Assembly (NCBI RefSeq): GCF_000764665.1 | Contig: NZ_JRGM01000136.1 | Location: 107,202-171,201 of the forward strand | Source of the DNA: Aeromonas lacus | GTDB taxonomy: Bacteria > Pseudomonadota > Gammaproteobacteria > Enterobacterales > Aeromonadaceae | Reading direction: 5' to 3' | Length of the DNA: 64,000 nt | Shown here: in pieces, positions 17,090 through 27,687 of the stretch | Numbering within the stretch: position 1 is the stretch's first letter | Layout: every line of letters begins with the position of its first letter | Made by a program: the position numbers and the translations under genes | The notes under the pieces: generated by a model | What the model was told of the DNA's origin: nothing | Databases searched by the model: none | Seen by the model: the letters and a program-made list of their open reading frames with translations, nothing else

Positions 17090-18418
17090 ATGAGAATCGT
17101 GATCATCGGTGGCGAAGCCGCCGGTATGAGTGCGGCCGCCAAAGCGCGCCGACTGGCCAAAGAGGCCGAAATCGTGGTGTATGAAGCCTCCGAGGTGATC
17201 TCCTTCGGCGCCTGCGGCCTGCCCTACTTCGTCGGCGACGAGTTTCAGGAGCCCGGCTACATGGCCGAGTTCACCCCGGAGCAGTTCGCCGCCAAGGGGA
17301 TCGAGGTCAAGATTGGCCACCGGGTGCTGAGTCTGGATGCTGCCGCGCAGACGCTGACTGTCGAGCACAACGGCGACACCTTCACCGACCATTACGATCG
17401 GTTGATGATCGCCACCGGTGCCCGCGAAGTGATGCCCCCCATCCCCGGTTTGCAGCAGCAAGGGGTATTCGGTCTGCGCCGGATGGCCGATGGGCTGGCG
17501 CTGAAGGCGGCGGTACAAGACAAAAACAATCGCCGCGCCGTGGTGATCGGCTCCGGCTTTATCGGGCTGGAGGTGGTCGAGGCGCTGGTCCATCAGGGCA
17601 AAGAGGTGCGTCTCATCGAGCTGGCGGATCGGGTCATCCCCGGTGCGTTTGATGGCGAGATCACCCAGCACATCGAAACCGAACTGCGCGAGCAGGGGGT
17701 CTCTCTCCATCTGGGTGAGCGAGTTGAAGCGCTGCTGGGGGATGGCCGGGTGACCGGCGTGCGAACCAGCCAGGGCGAGTTCGAAGCCGATATCGTGGTG
17801 GTTTGCACCGGGGTCAAGCCCAACACCGAGTTTCTGGCCAATACCGGCATCGAGCTGCTCGGCAACGGCGCCATCAAGGTGGACCGGCAGGGGCGCAGCT
17901 CGCTGGCCAACGTCTGGTCGGCTGGCGACTGTGCCAGCGTCTGGCACAGCGTGAAGCAGCAGCAGGTCTATGTGCCGCTCGCCACCATCGCCAACAAGCT
18001 GGGGCGCATGGTGGGCGAGAACCTGGCGGGGGCCGAGCAGACGTTCCCGGGCACCCTCGGCTCTGCCGCGCTCAAGGTGCTGGGGCTGGAGGCGGGCCGT
18101 ACCGGCCTCTGTGAGCAGGAAGCCAGGGCGATGGGGATCGACTATCGCACCGTGGTGATCAAGGACAAGTGCCACACCAACTACTGCCCGGGTCAGTCCG
18201 ACATTCACGTCAAGCTGGTCTACGAGGCTGGCAGCAAGCGGCTGCTGGGCGGCCAGATCCTCGGTCGCAAGGGGGCGGTACACCGCATCGATGCGCTGGC
18301 GGTCGCCATCACCATGGGGGTGACCACCGAGCAGCTCGGCATGCTGGACTTTGCCTACGCGCCACCCTTCTCCCGCACCTGGGATGCCCTGAACGTGGCG
18401 GGTAACGTCGCCAGGTAA
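17090..18418 (+). CDS. CoA-disulfide reductase-type FAD/NAD(P)H oxidoreductase
   Basis: 442 residues of the pyridine nucleotide-disulfide reductase class that uses a single Cys. The FAD motif VIIGGEAAGMSAAAKARR is at the N-terminus. The redox Cys lies in SFGACGLPYFVGDE (about Cys43). The NAD(P)H motif VVIGSGFIGLEVVEAL and the FAD-binding VWSAGDCASVWHS follow, then a dimerisation domain. Family members reduce CoA or other low-molecular disulfides, or NADH-oxidise peroxide. Context with cysteine and cystine genes favours a thiol-disulfide role. The ATG at 17090 has AGGAG. A strong terminator follows. Confidence 0.85.
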   Translation: MRIVIIGGEAAGMSAAAKARRLAKEAEIVVYEASEVISFGACGLPYFVGDEFQEPGYMAEFTPEQFAAKGIEVKIGHRVLSLDAAAQTLTVEHNGDTFTDHYDRLMIATGAREVMPPIPGLQQQGVFGLRRMADGLALKAAVQDKNNRRAVVIGSGFIGLEVVEALVHQGKEVRLIELADRVIPGAFDGEITQHIETELREQGVSLHLGERVEALLGDGRVTGVRTSQGEFEADIVVVCTGVKPNTEFLANTGIELLGNGAIKVDRQGRSSLANVWSAGDCASVWHSVKQQQVYVPLATIANKLGRMVGENLAGAEQTFPGTLGSAALKVLGLEAGRTGLCEQEARAMGIDYRTVVIKDKCHTNYCPGQSDIHVKLVYEAGSKRLLGGQILGRKGAVHRIDALAVAITMGVTTEQLGMLDFAYAPPFSRTWDALNVAGNVAR

Positions 18419-18442
18419 CGGGCGCTGGTCAGGCGGAAAATG

Positions 18443-18477
18443 AGAAGAGGCGGCACAGGGTGCCGCCTCTTCTTTTT
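18443..18477. terminator. Strong terminator between the disulfide reductase gene and the arn operon
   Basis: A 13-bp stem (AGAAGAGGCGGCA / TGCCGCCTCTTCT) with loop CAGGG runs into Ts on the plus strand. It may also stop arnF transcription arriving on the minus strand. Confidence 0.9.
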
Positions 18478-18490
18478 ACTTAAAACTGCC

Positions 18491-18898
18491 TCAGGGATCG
18501 GTAGGGGGCTCTTGCTGCTCCGGCTTGTCAGTTGCCGATTTGCTGCCGACCAGCACGGCGCCGAAGAAGATAAGCGCAACACCAGCCGCCTTGCTCGCCA
18601 CCAGCGGTTCGGCAAAGGCCGGCATGCTCACCGCCAGTAGATAGACCAGCCCGTAACTGGTGCTGAGTAGCGGGTAGGCGATATTGAGCGGGGTGGAGTG
18701 CAGCGCCGCCAGCCAGCAGAGCAGCGACAACCCGTAGCAGAGGATGCCGATGGCGATGGTGAGGAGTGGCAGGGGGTGAGCCAGCATCACGGCGGGATCG
18801 GCCTGCCACGCAGGGAGGCTGATTGCCCCCCACTTCATGCAGAGTTGCGCCGCCGTCACCAGCACTATGCTGCCCAGTACGTAGAGATAACCCTTCAT
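18491..18898 (-). CDS. arnF: 4-amino-4-deoxy-L-arabinose-phosphoundecaprenol flippase subunit ArnF
   Basis: 135 residues, four membrane helices, small-multidrug-resistance fold (LGSIVLVTAAQLCMKWGAIS). It has an acidic/proline hydrophilic tail that E. coli ArnF lacks in this form. With ArnE it moves undecaprenyl-phosphate-L-Ara4N to the periplasmic face. The ATG at 18898 overlaps the arnE stop by 4 bp. Last gene of the arn operon. Confidence 0.9.
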   Translation of the reverse strand: MKGYLYVLGSIVLVTAAQLCMKWGAISLPAWQADPAVMLAHPLPLLTIAIGILCYGLSLLCWLAALHSTPLNIAYPLLSTSYGLVYLLAVSMPAFAEPLVASKAAGVALIFFGAVLVGSKSATDKPEQQEPPTDP

Positions 18899-19239
18899 AA
18901 CAGACCTCCCAGCAGCAGGGCGCCGACAATGATGGCGGCAGCCCCCAGCCAGTTGCGGCTGCTCACCGGCTCGCGGAAAAAGAGGCGCGAGCCGAGCAGC
19001 ACCAGCACCAGATTGATGCTGAGCATGGGGTAGGCCATGCTCAGCGGCAGCCGTTGCAGCAGGTAGATCCAGAGCAGCATGCCGCTGCCAAGGGCTGCAA
19101 TGCTCCCCAGCAACCAGGGGGAGGCGAGCTTCTGCCAGTGGTCGTGCGGTGTGCGTTGCCAGCTGATGACCGCCTGCTTTTGCAACATCTGGCCCGCACT
19201 GGTGAGGAGGCTGACCAGCAGGAGGAGCAGGATATCCAT
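18895..19239 (-). CDS. arnE: 4-amino-4-deoxy-L-arabinose-phosphoundecaprenol flippase subunit ArnE
   Basis: 114 residues with four membrane helices and the ArnE landmarks SAGQMLQKQA and LSMAYPMLSINLVLVLLGSRLFF. The ATG at 19239 overlaps the arnT stop by one base (TGATG), and the gene overlaps arnF by 4 bp at its end. It partners ArnF. Confidence 0.9.
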   Translation of the reverse strand: MDILLLLLVSLLTSAGQMLQKQAVISWQRTPHDHWQKLASPWLLGSIAALGSGMLLWIYLLQRLPLSMAYPMLSINLVLVLLGSRLFFREPVSSRNWLGAAAIIVGALLLGGLL

Positions 19240-20882
19240 CAACGATTCCCGTGGTAGACGAGCAGGGTGAAGCGGTGGCTGCGGATGGTCTTGTCTGCCG
19301 GAGGCAGCGCGGCGATCTGCTCGCCATCATCGGTGCGCAGCAGCAGGGCGACTTGCCCCTCCTGGCGTGCCTGTGCCAGCCAGTTCGGGAACTCCTCTTG
19401 CGTGACGTAGCGCCCCTTGCCCTGAGGATAGCCAAGGCCATATCTCAGCTCGCCCATGCTGTCGAACAGGTTGACCTCGCTGCGTTTGGTCTCCCAGGCG
19501 ATGGAGGAGGCGGTACCTACCTCGTTGGCCAGCAGTGTGTGGGATTCCATCAGGATCTCCCGGTTGGCCTTGATGAAGTGCTCCGGCAGTTTGGAGTCCA
19601 CCAGCGATAACGGCAGCGCCAGTGGCAGGGCGACGGCCAGCACCATAGGACAGAGGGCGCTCAGTTGCCAGCTGCGGGTGGGGGCCACCAGCTGGATAAA
19701 GCCGAGCAGCGACCAGCCGGCAAAGATCGCCATGGCAATGGCCAGCTTGTCCATCTCGTAGCGACCGTAGACTGCATGTTGCGGCGAGAAGGCCAGTACC
19801 GCCAGCACCCCTACGCAGACGAGCCCGAACAGGCCGTTGAGCCAGGCGTTGAGGCGAAATGGCTGATCGCGCCCCTCCCTGAGGGCATTGACCGCGCTAT
19901 TGGCGAGCAGGATGGCCAGCGGGGCGAAGCAGGGCAGGATATAGGTGAGTAGCTTGCCCTTGGCGATGCTGAAGAAGATAAAGGGCAGTACCAGACAGGC
20001 CAGCAGATAGAGAGTCTGCGGGCCGACCTTGCGCTCCTGCCACCCCTGCTTCAGCGCGCCCGGCAGCAGCCCCAGCCAGGGCAGGGTGCCGAGCAGTCCC
20101 ATCGGCAGGTAGTACCAGAAGGGGGACTTGTGCTGAGCATCTTCCGAGGCGAAGCGCTGGATGTGCTCAATCCAGAAGAAGTAGTGCCAGTAGTCCGGCT
20201 CCCGCTGATGAATGGCGATGGCCCAGGGGGCGGCCAGCAGGGCGGCGCTCAGGATGGCCAGCGGCCCGAAGCGCACCAGTTCGAGCAGGCGTCCCCGGGT
20301 CAGCATATATGGGACCAGCACGATCACAGGTACCGCCAGCGCGATGAAGCCCTTGGTGAGGAAGCCCATGCCGCAGGCGAGGCCGAACAGCAGATAGCCC
20401 GCCATCCTGCGGCTGGGTGGCCCCTCCTGCCGGATGAGGTAGAAGCTCACCATAGCGGCGTTGAGCCAGAGGGTCACCATGGCGTCAAGCACGCTGTAGG
20501 TGCCGATGCCGTAGACAATCAGGGTCGAGAGATAGATCAGGCTGGCGAACCACGCCTTGCGCCGGCACTGCCAGAGCTGGAGGGTAAACCAGAAGACCAG
20601 CAGTGCGCTCAGCCCGGTCGAGGCGGCCGAGGCGAAGCGGACGGCAAAGTTGCTCTCGCCGAACATCAGCTGGCTGAGGCTGTTGAACCAGTAACCAGCG
20701 ATGGGTTTCTCGAAGTAGCGCAGGCCGAGGAAGTGGGGCACCACCCAGTCACCTGTAGTGACCATCTCCCGGCTGATCTCGGCATAACGGTTCTCGTCCG
20801 GGCTCCACAGCATCCGCTGGTTGAGCGGCAGCAGGTAAAAGAGCAGAAAGAAAAGGGGCAGGGCCCATCGGGTCATCTTCAT
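19239..20882 (-). CDS. arnT: Undecaprenyl-phosphate-L-Ara4N:lipid A transferase ArnT
   Basis: 547 residues (E. coli 550). A GT-C fold with about 12-13 membrane helices and a periplasmic C-terminal part. The catalytic first loop has LWSPDENRYAEISREMVTTG, followed by FEKPIAGYWFNSL. It transfers L-Ara4N to lipid A phosphates, lowering negative charge and polymyxin binding. The ATG at 20882 follows GAGGATCTC. The open frame continues upstream, but that part is non-coding by content. Confidence 0.95.
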   Translation of the reverse strand: MKMTRWALPLFFLLFYLLPLNQRMLWSPDENRYAEISREMVTTGDWVVPHFLGLRYFEKPIAGYWFNSLSQLMFGESNFAVRFASAASTGLSALLVFWFTLQLWQCRRKAWFASLIYLSTLIVYGIGTYSVLDAMVTLWLNAAMVSFYLIRQEGPPSRRMAGYLLFGLACGMGFLTKGFIALAVPVIVLVPYMLTRGRLLELVRFGPLAILSAALLAAPWAIAIHQREPDYWHYFFWIEHIQRFASEDAQHKSPFWYYLPMGLLGTLPWLGLLPGALKQGWQERKVGPQTLYLLACLVLPFIFFSIAKGKLLTYILPCFAPLAILLANSAVNALREGRDQPFRLNAWLNGLFGLVCVGVLAVLAFSPQHAVYGRYEMDKLAIAMAIFAGWSLLGFIQLVAPTRSWQLSALCPMVLAVALPLALPLSLVDSKLPEHFIKANREILMESHTLLANEVGTASSIAWETKRSEVNLFDSMGELRYGLGYPQGKGRYVTQEEFPNWLAQARQEGQVALLLRTDDGEQIAALPPADKTIRSHRFTLLVYHGNR

Positions 20883-20913
20883 GAGATCCTCGGTTGCAAT
20901 CTGGTGAGCTGGT

Positions 20914-21813
20914 TCATGGGGTGGCCTTGCAGCCGAGCCACCCTTCGCGACCCGGCAGGGTGCCGCGCAGCAGGTGACCGGTCGGTAGTTGAGTCGGGTC
21001 GGACGGGAGCAGCTCGCCAAGGGGGACGAAACGGATACCGCGCGCTTTGGCCTCGCCGAGCAGGGCATCGAACTGATCCGCCATTACGATCCCCTCCACC
21101 TCGGCGTGGATGGTGTAGACATGGGGGCCCGGTTGCGGCGCCGCGGTCAGCTGATCCAGCAGGAAATGGTTGAAACCGTCGACCGTCACCTGATGCCCCA
21201 CCACCTCGTCAAAGGTGGGCAGGTTGACCGGGATCTGCGGGGTGCCGGGCCGTCCATCCTCCAGAATGGGACGGAACAGGCCGCAGCCACGACAGTCGCT
21301 GTTGTAGCGAAAGCCGAACTGCTCCTTGGCCTGGGTGGTGAGCGAATCAGCCCGCCAGCCAGCGGCGGCGGAGCAATCTACCTCTCGCCCCAGAATGTTG
21401 CTCAGGGCATCGACTCCGAGCCGGGTCTGACGGATCAGCTCGGTCTCATCCCAGCGGCCGGTGTTGGCCTGCCAGCCGTGGTGATCCCAAGCGTGCAGCC
21501 CCACCTCATGGTGCGCCTGATCGGTGTCGCGCATCAGGGACCCGAGCTGCTTGCCGATGGACTTGCCGGGCCAGGCGGTACCGGCCAGCAGGATATCGAG
21601 TCCATACAGAGATGCTGCGTTGGAACGCAGCATCTTGAGCAGGAAGCGGGGCTTGAGCAGGCGCCACAGGTGGCGCCCCATGTTGTCGGGACCGACCGAG
21701 AAGAAGAAACTCCCCTTCATCTGATGCCGGTCGAGCAGTTGCAGCAGGCGGGGCACCCCGTCACGGGTCCCCCTGAAGGTATCGACGTCGATCCGCAGAC
21801 CCACCTCAGTCAT
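20914..21813 (-). CDS. arnD: 4-deoxy-4-formamido-L-arabinose-phosphoundecaprenol deformylase ArnD
   Basis: 299 residues, NodB-type polysaccharide deacetylase fold. [15 protein letters not shown] carries the catalytic/metal Asp. The metal His pair is in [15 protein letters not shown], and [22 protein letters not shown] follows. It removes the formyl group from undecaprenyl-linked Ara4FN before flipping. It overlaps arnA by 8 bp. Confidence 0.95.
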   Translation of the reverse strand: MTEVGLRIDVDTFRGTRDGVPRLLQLLDRHQMKGSFFFSVGPDNMGRHLWRLLKPRFLLKMLRSNAASLYGLDILLAGTAWPGKSIGKQLGSLMRDTDQAHHEVGLHAWDHHGWQANTGRWDETELIRQTRLGVDALSNILGREVDCSAAAGWRADSLTTQAKEQFGFRYNSDCRGCGLFRPILEDGRPGTPQIPVNLPTFDEVVGHQVTVDGFNHFLLDQLTAAPQPGPHVYTIHAEVEGIVMADQFDALLGEAKARGIRFVPLGELLPSDPTQLPTGHLLRGTLPGREGWLGCKATP

Positions 21814-23797
21814 GCTCGACTCCTGTGGTGACCGCCCCTTGCAGGAAGAAGTCCAGCGTCTTGCCGATGGTCTCTTCCATCTCGATGGTCGGTTCCCAGT
21901 CGATCAGCTTGCGGGCATTGCGGATGCTCGGACGACGGTGGGAGACATCCTGATAGCCGTCGCCGTAGAAGGACTTGCTCTCCACCAGCTTGAAGCCGGC
22001 GAACGGCGGGAAGTGGTCGCGCAGCGGGTGGGCATCGAACTTGGCGAGCAGCACCTCTGCCATCTCGCGAATGCTCGCCTCGTTGTCCGGGTTGCCGATG
22101 TTGATGATCTGGCCGTTGCAGCGATCGTCCCTGTTCTCGACGATGCGGAACAGGGCTTCGATGCCATCCTCGATATCGGTGAAGCAGCGCTTCTGGGCGC
22201 CGCCATCCACCAACTGGATCGGGGTACCGTCCACCAGATTGAGAATGAGCTGAGTGATGGCGCGGGAGCTGCCGATGCGGGCGGAGTCCAGACTGTCGAG
22301 GCGCGGCCCCATCCAGTTGAAGGGGCGGAACAGGGTGAAGTTTAGCCCCTCTTTCTTGCCGTAGGCCCAGATGACCCGATCCAGCAGCTGCTTGGAGACC
22401 GAATAGATCCAGCGCTGCTTGTTGATGGGGCCGACGATGAGGCGGGATTCATCTTCGTCGAAGCTGTGATCGTCGCACATCCCGTACACCTCGGAGGTGG
22501 AGGGGAAGATGATGCGCTTGTTGTACTTGACGCAGTAGCGGACGATCTTGAGGTTCTCCTCGAAATCGAGCTCGAACACCCGCAGCGGGTTACGGGTGTA
22601 CTCGATGGGGGTGGCGATGGCCACCAGCGGCAGGATCACGTCGCACTTCTTGATGTGATACTCGATCCACTCGGTGTGGATGCTGATGTCCCCCTCCACG
22701 AAGTGGAAGTTGGGGTGACCGATGAAACGGTCCACCGCGCTGGATCCGATGTCGAGGCCATAGACCTCGTAGCCGCCATCCTTGAGCAGACGCTCGGTGA
22801 GGTGGTTGCCGATAAAGCCGTTGACGCCGAGGATCAGCACCCGGGTCAGGCGCGCCTTGCGCAGGGCATTGCTCGCCTTGGCGCCGATCTTCATTCCTTC
22901 GACCAGCCCCAGCTCGCGGGCCAGCTGGGCGCCGCGTATATAGAGCCCCCCTTCGGCCTGACCGGCCAGGATCTCCAGCACTCCTTCACCACAGGCCACG
23001 CGCAGCGGGTCGTGGGAAAGAATGGTGCCCGGCTGCTGGTCACTTTGGATTGCCAGCGGTTGCGCCTTCCAGACCGTCAGCTTGCGATCGCCGGCAAAGC
23101 TGAAGGCACCCGGATAGGGCTGGGTGACGGCGCGCACCAGATTGTTGAGCTCGCGGGCCGGGCGGTGCCAGTGCAGCTCGCCATCGGCCGGGGTGCGGCG
23201 GCCATAGTAGCTCGCCTTGCTCTCGTCCTGCGGGGTGAAGCGGCACTCCCCGCGCTTGAGTTTGACCAGCTCACCTTCCAGCAGGGCATGGGCAGCCTGG
23301 CGCACCTTGCCATGCAGGGTCAGCGCTGTGTCGTCGTCGGCAATGGTCACTGCCTGCTGGGCTACGATATCGCCGGCATCGGCACGGGCTGTCATCCGGT
23401 GCAGGGTGATGCCGGTCTCGGTCTCGCCATTGACCAGACACCAGTTGATAGGGGCTCGGCCGCGATAGGCGGGCAGCAGGGAGCCGTGCAGGTTGAAGGC
23501 ACCGACGGTCGGGATATCGAGGATCTCCTGCTTGAGCATGTTGCGGTAGTAGAAGGAGAAGATGGCCTCGGGTGCCAGCTCGCGAATGCGCTCAATCCAG
23601 AGCGGATGGTTCACGTCTTCGGGGGAGAAGACCGGCAGATCGTGCTCGGCACAGAGCTGGGCTACCGAGTCGAAGAAGCGGTTCTCGCCCGGATCATCGG
23701 CGTGGGTGAAGACTGCCTGGATCTGATAGCCGGCCTGAAGCAGGGATTCGATACCGGTACAGCCGATATCGTGATAGGCAAAGACGACAACGTTCAT
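21806..23797 (-). CDS. arnA: Bifunctional UDP-Ara4N formyltransferase / UDP-glucuronate decarboxylase ArnA
   Basis: 663 residues. The N-terminal formyltransferase (about 1-305) has the His/Asp site in [18 protein letters not shown] and [11 protein letters not shown]. The C-terminal short-chain dehydrogenase-type decarboxylase (about 315-663) has [23 protein letters not shown] and the Tyr-Lys pair in [15 protein letters not shown]. Both halves are intact. It overlaps arnC by 4 bp. Confidence 0.96.
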   Translation of the reverse strand: MNVVVFAYHDIGCTGIESLLQAGYQIQAVFTHADDPGENRFFDSVAQLCAEHDLPVFSPEDVNHPLWIERIRELAPEAIFSFYYRNMLKQEILDIPTVGAFNLHGSLLPAYRGRAPINWCLVNGETETGITLHRMTARADAGDIVAQQAVTIADDDTALTLHGKVRQAAHALLEGELVKLKRGECRFTPQDESKASYYGRRTPADGELHWHRPARELNNLVRAVTQPYPGAFSFAGDRKLTVWKAQPLAIQSDQQPGTILSHDPLRVACGEGVLEILAGQAEGGLYIRGAQLARELGLVEGMKIGAKASNALRKARLTRVLILGVNGFIGNHLTERLLKDGGYEVYGLDIGSSAVDRFIGHPNFHFVEGDISIHTEWIEYHIKKCDVILPLVAIATPIEYTRNPLRVFELDFEENLKIVRYCVKYNKRIIFPSTSEVYGMCDDHSFDEDESRLIVGPINKQRWIYSVSKQLLDRVIWAYGKKEGLNFTLFRPFNWMGPRLDSLDSARIGSSRAITQLILNLVDGTPIQLVDGGAQKRCFTDIEDGIEALFRIVENRDDRCNGQIINIGNPDNEASIREMAEVLLAKFDAHPLRDHFPPFAGFKLVESKSFYGDGYQDVSHRRPSIRNARKLIDWEPTIEMEETIGKTLDFFLQGAVTTGVEHD

Positions 23798-24774
23798 GAT
23801 TGAGTTTCCTGTTGCGAAGCATCCGGGGTGGAGCGAACGATTTGGTGAATGAAGTAGCGGGGGCGGGCGCGGACATCGGTATACATGCGGCCAATGTACT
23901 CACCCAGCAGCCCCATCCCGATCAGCTGCACGCCGACAAAGGTGAAGAGAATGGCAAACAGGGTGAAGACGCCGTCTGCTGCCCAGTCGGCGCCCATCAG
24001 CAGGCGCAGCAGGATCAGCAGGATCGAGAAGGTGAAGCCGATCCCCGCCACCACACTGCCGACGATGCTGAGCAGGCGCAGCGGGGCTGTGGTCATGCAG
24101 GTGACCAGGTCGTACATCAGGTTGATGAGGTGCATCAGGCCATATTTGGATTCGCCGTGGGCGCGCTCGGCGTGGCCCACCTCCAGCTCGGTGGTACGGC
24201 GGGCAAAGCTGTTGGCCAGAATGGGGATGAAGGTGCTGCGCTCCTGACAGCAGAGCATGGCGTCGATGATGTGGCGGCGATAGGCGCGCAACATGCAGCC
24301 GTAGTCGCTCATCTGGACGCCGGTCGCCCGCTGTACCGACTTGTTGATAAAGCGCGAGGCCGTCTTGCGAAACCATGAATCCTGCCGGTTGCGGCGGATG
24401 GTGCCGACCACGTCGTATCCTTCCATGGCGGTGGCGACCAGTCGCGGGATCTCTTCCGGCGGGTTCTGCAGGTCGGCATCCAGGGTGATCACCAGATCCC
24501 CTTTGGCCGTCTCGAAGCCGGCCATGATGGCGGCATGCTGGCCATAGTTGCGGTTGAGCAGCACAGCGACCAGCTTGCTCCCTTCGCGGGCGGCAGCTTC
24601 GCTGATGATGGCGGTGGAGCGGTCGCGGCTGCCATCGTCGATCAGGATCACCTCGTAATCCTGACTCAGCTGATCGCAGGACTCGGTGACGCGCCGCAGC
24701 AGCTCGGGCAGGCTCTCCTCCTCGTTGTAGACGGGGATGATGACGGAGACTCGCTTGATATCGTTATGGTTCAC
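23794..24774 (-). CDS. arnC: Undecaprenyl-phosphate 4-deoxy-4-formamido-L-arabinose transferase ArnC
   Basis: 326 residues. A GT2 domain opens [20 protein letters not shown], with DxD-type [12 protein letters not shown] and the QDSWFRK region. Two C-terminal membrane helices follow, ending [20 protein letters not shown]. It attaches Ara4FN to undecaprenyl phosphate on the cytoplasmic face. Six bases separate it from arnB. Confidence 0.95.
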   Translation of the reverse strand: MNHNDIKRVSVIIPVYNEEESLPELLRRVTESCDQLSQDYEVILIDDGSRDRSTAIISEAAAREGSKLVAVLLNRNYGQHAAIMAGFETAKGDLVITLDADLQNPPEEIPRLVATAMEGYDVVGTIRRNRQDSWFRKTASRFINKSVQRATGVQMSDYGCMLRAYRRHIIDAMLCCQERSTFIPILANSFARRTTELEVGHAERAHGESKYGLMHLINLMYDLVTCMTTAPLRLLSIVGSVVAGIGFTFSILLILLRLLMGADWAADGVFTLFAILFTFVGVQLIGMGLLGEYIGRMYTDVRARPRYFIHQIVRSTPDASQQETQS

Positions 24775-24780
24775 GTGTCG

Positions 24781-25917
24781 TTACTCCAGTATGTCGGTCA
24801 GGGCTGCCACGACCCGATCCACGTCGGAGAGTGTCATGTCGGGGAAGAGGGGCAGGGTGCAGAGCCGTGACGAGTTCCACTCGGTATTGGGCAGCGAGAG
24901 CGCCGGGTAGCGCTCCCGGTAGTACTTCTGGGTATGGGCCGCCTTGAAGTGCAGGCCGGTGCCGATACCGCGCTCCTGCAGTGCCTGCATCAGCTGATCG
25001 CGATCGAGGCCGCAACGGGCCGGATCGACTCGCACCATGAAGAGGTGCCAGGCGTGCAGGTGGGAATAATCAGGGATGGCGAGCGGCTCGAACGGCAATC
25101 CCTCCAGCTGCTCCCGATAGCGGGCAACCAGGATGGCGCGCCGGGCGTTGAGCTCGGGCAAGCGGGCCAGCTGTACCAGGGCGATGGCGGCGTTGATGTC
25201 GGCCAGGTTGTACTTGAAGCCCGGCATGATTACCTCTGCCTGCGGCTTGCGACCCAGCGTCATCCGGTCGAAGGCATCCACCCCCAGACCGTGGAATTTC
25301 AGCATCCGCACCTTGTCGGCCAGTGCCTTGTCATCGGTCACCAGCATGCCCCCTTCGGCACAGGTGAGGTTCTTGATGGCGTGGAAGGAGAAGATGGCGG
25401 TGCCGGTCTCGCCGATCCAGCGGGCGCGATAGCGGGTGCCGACCGCATGGGCGGCATCTTCGATGACCGGAATATCGTGCTGGCGACCCAGGGCGAGGAT
25501 GGGGTCGAGGTCGACCGGCGCCCCGGCGTAGTGAACCGGGATGATGGCCCGGGTGTTGGGGGTGATGAGCGGGGCTATTTGCCCGGCGCTGACCATCAGG
25601 GTATCCCTGTCCACATCGACAAAGACGGGAGTCGCCCCCAGCAGGGTGATGATGTTGATGGTGGAGACCCAGGTCTGGGAGGGGGTGATCACCTCGTCAC
25701 CCGGGCCAATCCCCAGTGCCATCAGGGTGACATGCATACCGGCCGTTGCGGAGCAGAGCGCTACCGCATGCTGGCAGCCAAAGGTCTCGCAGAAGCGCTG
25801 CTCCAGCTCATGATTTTTCGGGCCAGTGGTGATCCATCCCGATTGCAGAACCTCGCTGACGGCGTTGATCTCGGCCTCACCCATGGCGGGTTTTGAGAAT
25901 GGCAAAAAGTTTTTCAT
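24781..25917 (-). CDS. arnB: UDP-4-amino-4-deoxy-L-arabinose-oxoglutarate aminotransferase ArnB
   Basis: 378 residues, DegT/DnrJ/EryC1 PLP-dependent family. The start [28 protein letters not shown] and the PLP lysine in [15 protein letters not shown] are all present. It aminates UDP-Ara4O to UDP-Ara4N. First gene of arnBCADTEF; the ribosome site GGAG lies in the 400-bp region shared with ugd. Confidence 0.96.
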   Translation of the reverse strand: MKNFLPFSKPAMGEAEINAVSEVLQSGWITTGPKNHELEQRFCETFGCQHAVALCSATAGMHVTLMALGIGPGDEVITPSQTWVSTINIITLLGATPVFVDVDRDTLMVSAGQIAPLITPNTRAIIPVHYAGAPVDLDPILALGRQHDIPVIEDAAHAVGTRYRARWIGETGTAIFSFHAIKNLTCAEGGMLVTDDKALADKVRMLKFHGLGVDAFDRMTLGRKPQAEVIMPGFKYNLADINAAIALVQLARLPELNARRAILVARYREQLEGLPFEPLAIPDYSHLHAWHLFMVRVDPARCGLDRDQLMQALQERGIGTGLHFKAAHTQKYYRERYPALSLPNTEWNSSRLCTLPLFPDMTLSDVDRVVAALTDILE

Positions 25918-26319
25918 ACGACTCCAGTCTTAATGTCGCAAGAGATCAAATGGCGATGAAAACCGGTATTGCCGATTTTCACTGGAAATATGCATGGCGC
26001 AGATATCTATATCGTTTGATATATTTTCGAAAGTAGCTGAATAGCGAGTTTTCATTCAAGCGCACAGCAACACTTGGTAACAATTGCTGGTGTTTTTATG
26101 GAAAGCTCAATTTGGAAATGTCTCGTAACAAAATATTGCTTGGTTTTATTTTGAATTGGTGTTTAGCCACTTATCTTTAGTGTCACTACTCGAGCTATTT
26201 GCCATTGCTGAATAATCGCCATGTCATTCAGCATTGAAATTTCTTGTTACAAATTGCCCGTAGTGCAATTGGGGAAAGGATGTAAAGTTTCCAGCATCAC
26301 GCATTATGGAATAGTCGTT
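25918..26319. other. AT-rich divergent control region of arn and ugd
   Basis: About 400 bp, far more AT-rich than its surroundings, between the arnB and ugd starts; it must hold both promoters. One PmrA-like half site (ATTAAG, minus strand, near 25930) and one PhoP-like half (TGTTTA, near 26160) are present, but no complete direct-repeat box. An inverted repeat CAGCAA...TTGCTG lies at 26065-26089. Confidence 0.5.
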
Positions 26320-27687
26320 ATGAATATCACCGTTTTTGGCAGTGGCTATGTCGGGCTGGTACAGGCAATTGTATTGGCCGATGTCGGCCATCAGGTTGTT
26401 TGTATTGACCTCGATGCAGAAAAAATAAGCCGGTTGTCCCGCGGCGAATTACCTATTTATGAACCCGGGCTGGATTCATTGCTGCATCAGACACTACAAA
26501 ATGGCTCGCTGAAATTCACCACGGATATATCCATGGCGGTTACCCACGGTGAGGTGCAATTCATCGCCGTCGGTACGCCCCCCGATGAGGATGGTTCGGC
26601 CGATCTGAGTGCCGTCAGGGCGGTGGCGAGATCGATTGCCCAACATCGTGTAGACGAGGTGATCATCGTCAACAAATCCACCGTGCCGGTTGGTACGGCA
26701 GACAAGGTGTTCCACTGGGTCAGTGAGCAGCAAGCCGAGCTTGGCAAGCAGTTTGAATTCGATGTGGTCTCTAATCCCGAGTTTCTCAAAGAGGGGGCGG
26801 CCGTCCGTGATTGCCAGCGCCCGGATCGTATCGTCATCGGCACCGGCAAGGAGCGCTCCAGAGCCGTGATGCGCGAGCTGTACGAGCCCTTCAACCGCAA
26901 TCATGACCGCATTCTATTCATGGATGTGCGCAGTGCCGAGCTGACCAAGTACGCCGCCAACTGCATGCTGGCAACCAAGATCAGCTTTATCAACGAGATT
27001 GCCGGGCTGGCCGAGCGGGTTGGTGCCGATATCGAGCTGGTGCGGCAGGGGATCGGTGCCGATCAGCGCATCGGCTACCAGTTTATCTACCCCGGCTGCG
27101 GCTATGGCGGCTCCTGTTTTCCCAAGGATGTGAGGGCGTTTCTGGCGACAGCCGCGGCCCTCGACTACGACACGCCGCTCATCCGCGCGGTGGAGCGGGT
27201 CAACGAGCGGCAGAAGTTCAAGCTATTCGATACGCTGTCCACTCACTTTCAAGAGCGGGGCGAGTCGCTGGCGGGCAAGACCATCGCCATCTGGGGGCTC
27301 GCCTTCAAACCCAATACCGATGACATGCGCGAAGCGCCGAGTCGGGCCCTGATGGAGGCGCTGTGGCAGGAGGGGGCGCGGGTGCAGGCCTTTGACCCGG
27401 TGGCGATGAAGGAAGCGCAGCGCATCTATGGCTGCCAGCCCGAGCTGTCGCTGATGGGCACCAAGGAGGCTGCGCTGGCGGGGGCGGATGCACTGGTCAT
27501 CTGCACCGAGTGGAACGAATTCAAGGCGCCTGACTTTGCCCAGCTCAAGAAGATGCTGGCCATGCCGCTCATCATCGATGGTCGCAATCTCTATGATCCG
27601 CACAAGATGAAAACCCAGGGCTTCTCCTACTACGCCATCGGACGTGGGGAGACCATTGCAGAAGGAATGAGCCATGCCACGCCCTGA
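26320..27687 (+). CDS. ugd: UDP-glucose 6-dehydrogenase
   Basis: 455 residues. The N-terminal NAD fold opens MNITVFGSGYVGLVQAIVLAD. STVPVGTADKV, the middle helical domain with AELTKYAANCMLATKISF, and the catalytic Cys in GCGYGGSCFPKDVRAF follow, then the C-terminal UDP-binding domain. It makes UDP-glucuronate, the substrate of ArnA, so it supplies the divergent arn operon. The ATG at 26320 fits the family start; the frame is open 33 codons further but without homology. It overlaps the next gene by 14 bp. Confidence 0.95.
   Translation: MNITVFGSGYVGLVQAIVLADVGHQVVCIDLDAEKISRLSRGELPIYEPGLDSLLHQTLQNGSLKFTTDISMAVTHGEVQFIAVGTPPDEDGSADLSAVRAVARSIAQHRVDEVIIVNKSTVPVGTADKVFHWVSEQQAELGKQFEFDVVSNPEFLKEGAAVRDCQRPDRIVIGTGKERSRAVMRELYEPFNRNHDRILFMDVRSAELTKYAANCMLATKISFINEIAGLAERVGADIELVRQGIGADQRIGYQFIYPGCGYGGSCFPKDVRAFLATAAALDYDTPLIRAVERVNERQKFKLFDTLSTHFQERGESLAGKTIAIWGLAFKPNTDDMREAPSRALMEALWQEGARVQAFDPVAMKEAQRIYGCQPELSLMGTKEAALAGADALVICTEWNEFKAPDFAQLKKMLAMPLIIDGRNLYDPHKMKTQGFSYYAIGRGETIAEGMSHATP

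Noticed and set aside
25918..26319. PmrA or PhoP boxes for arn/ugd
   Set aside because: Only single half sites were found, with no second half at correct spacing.
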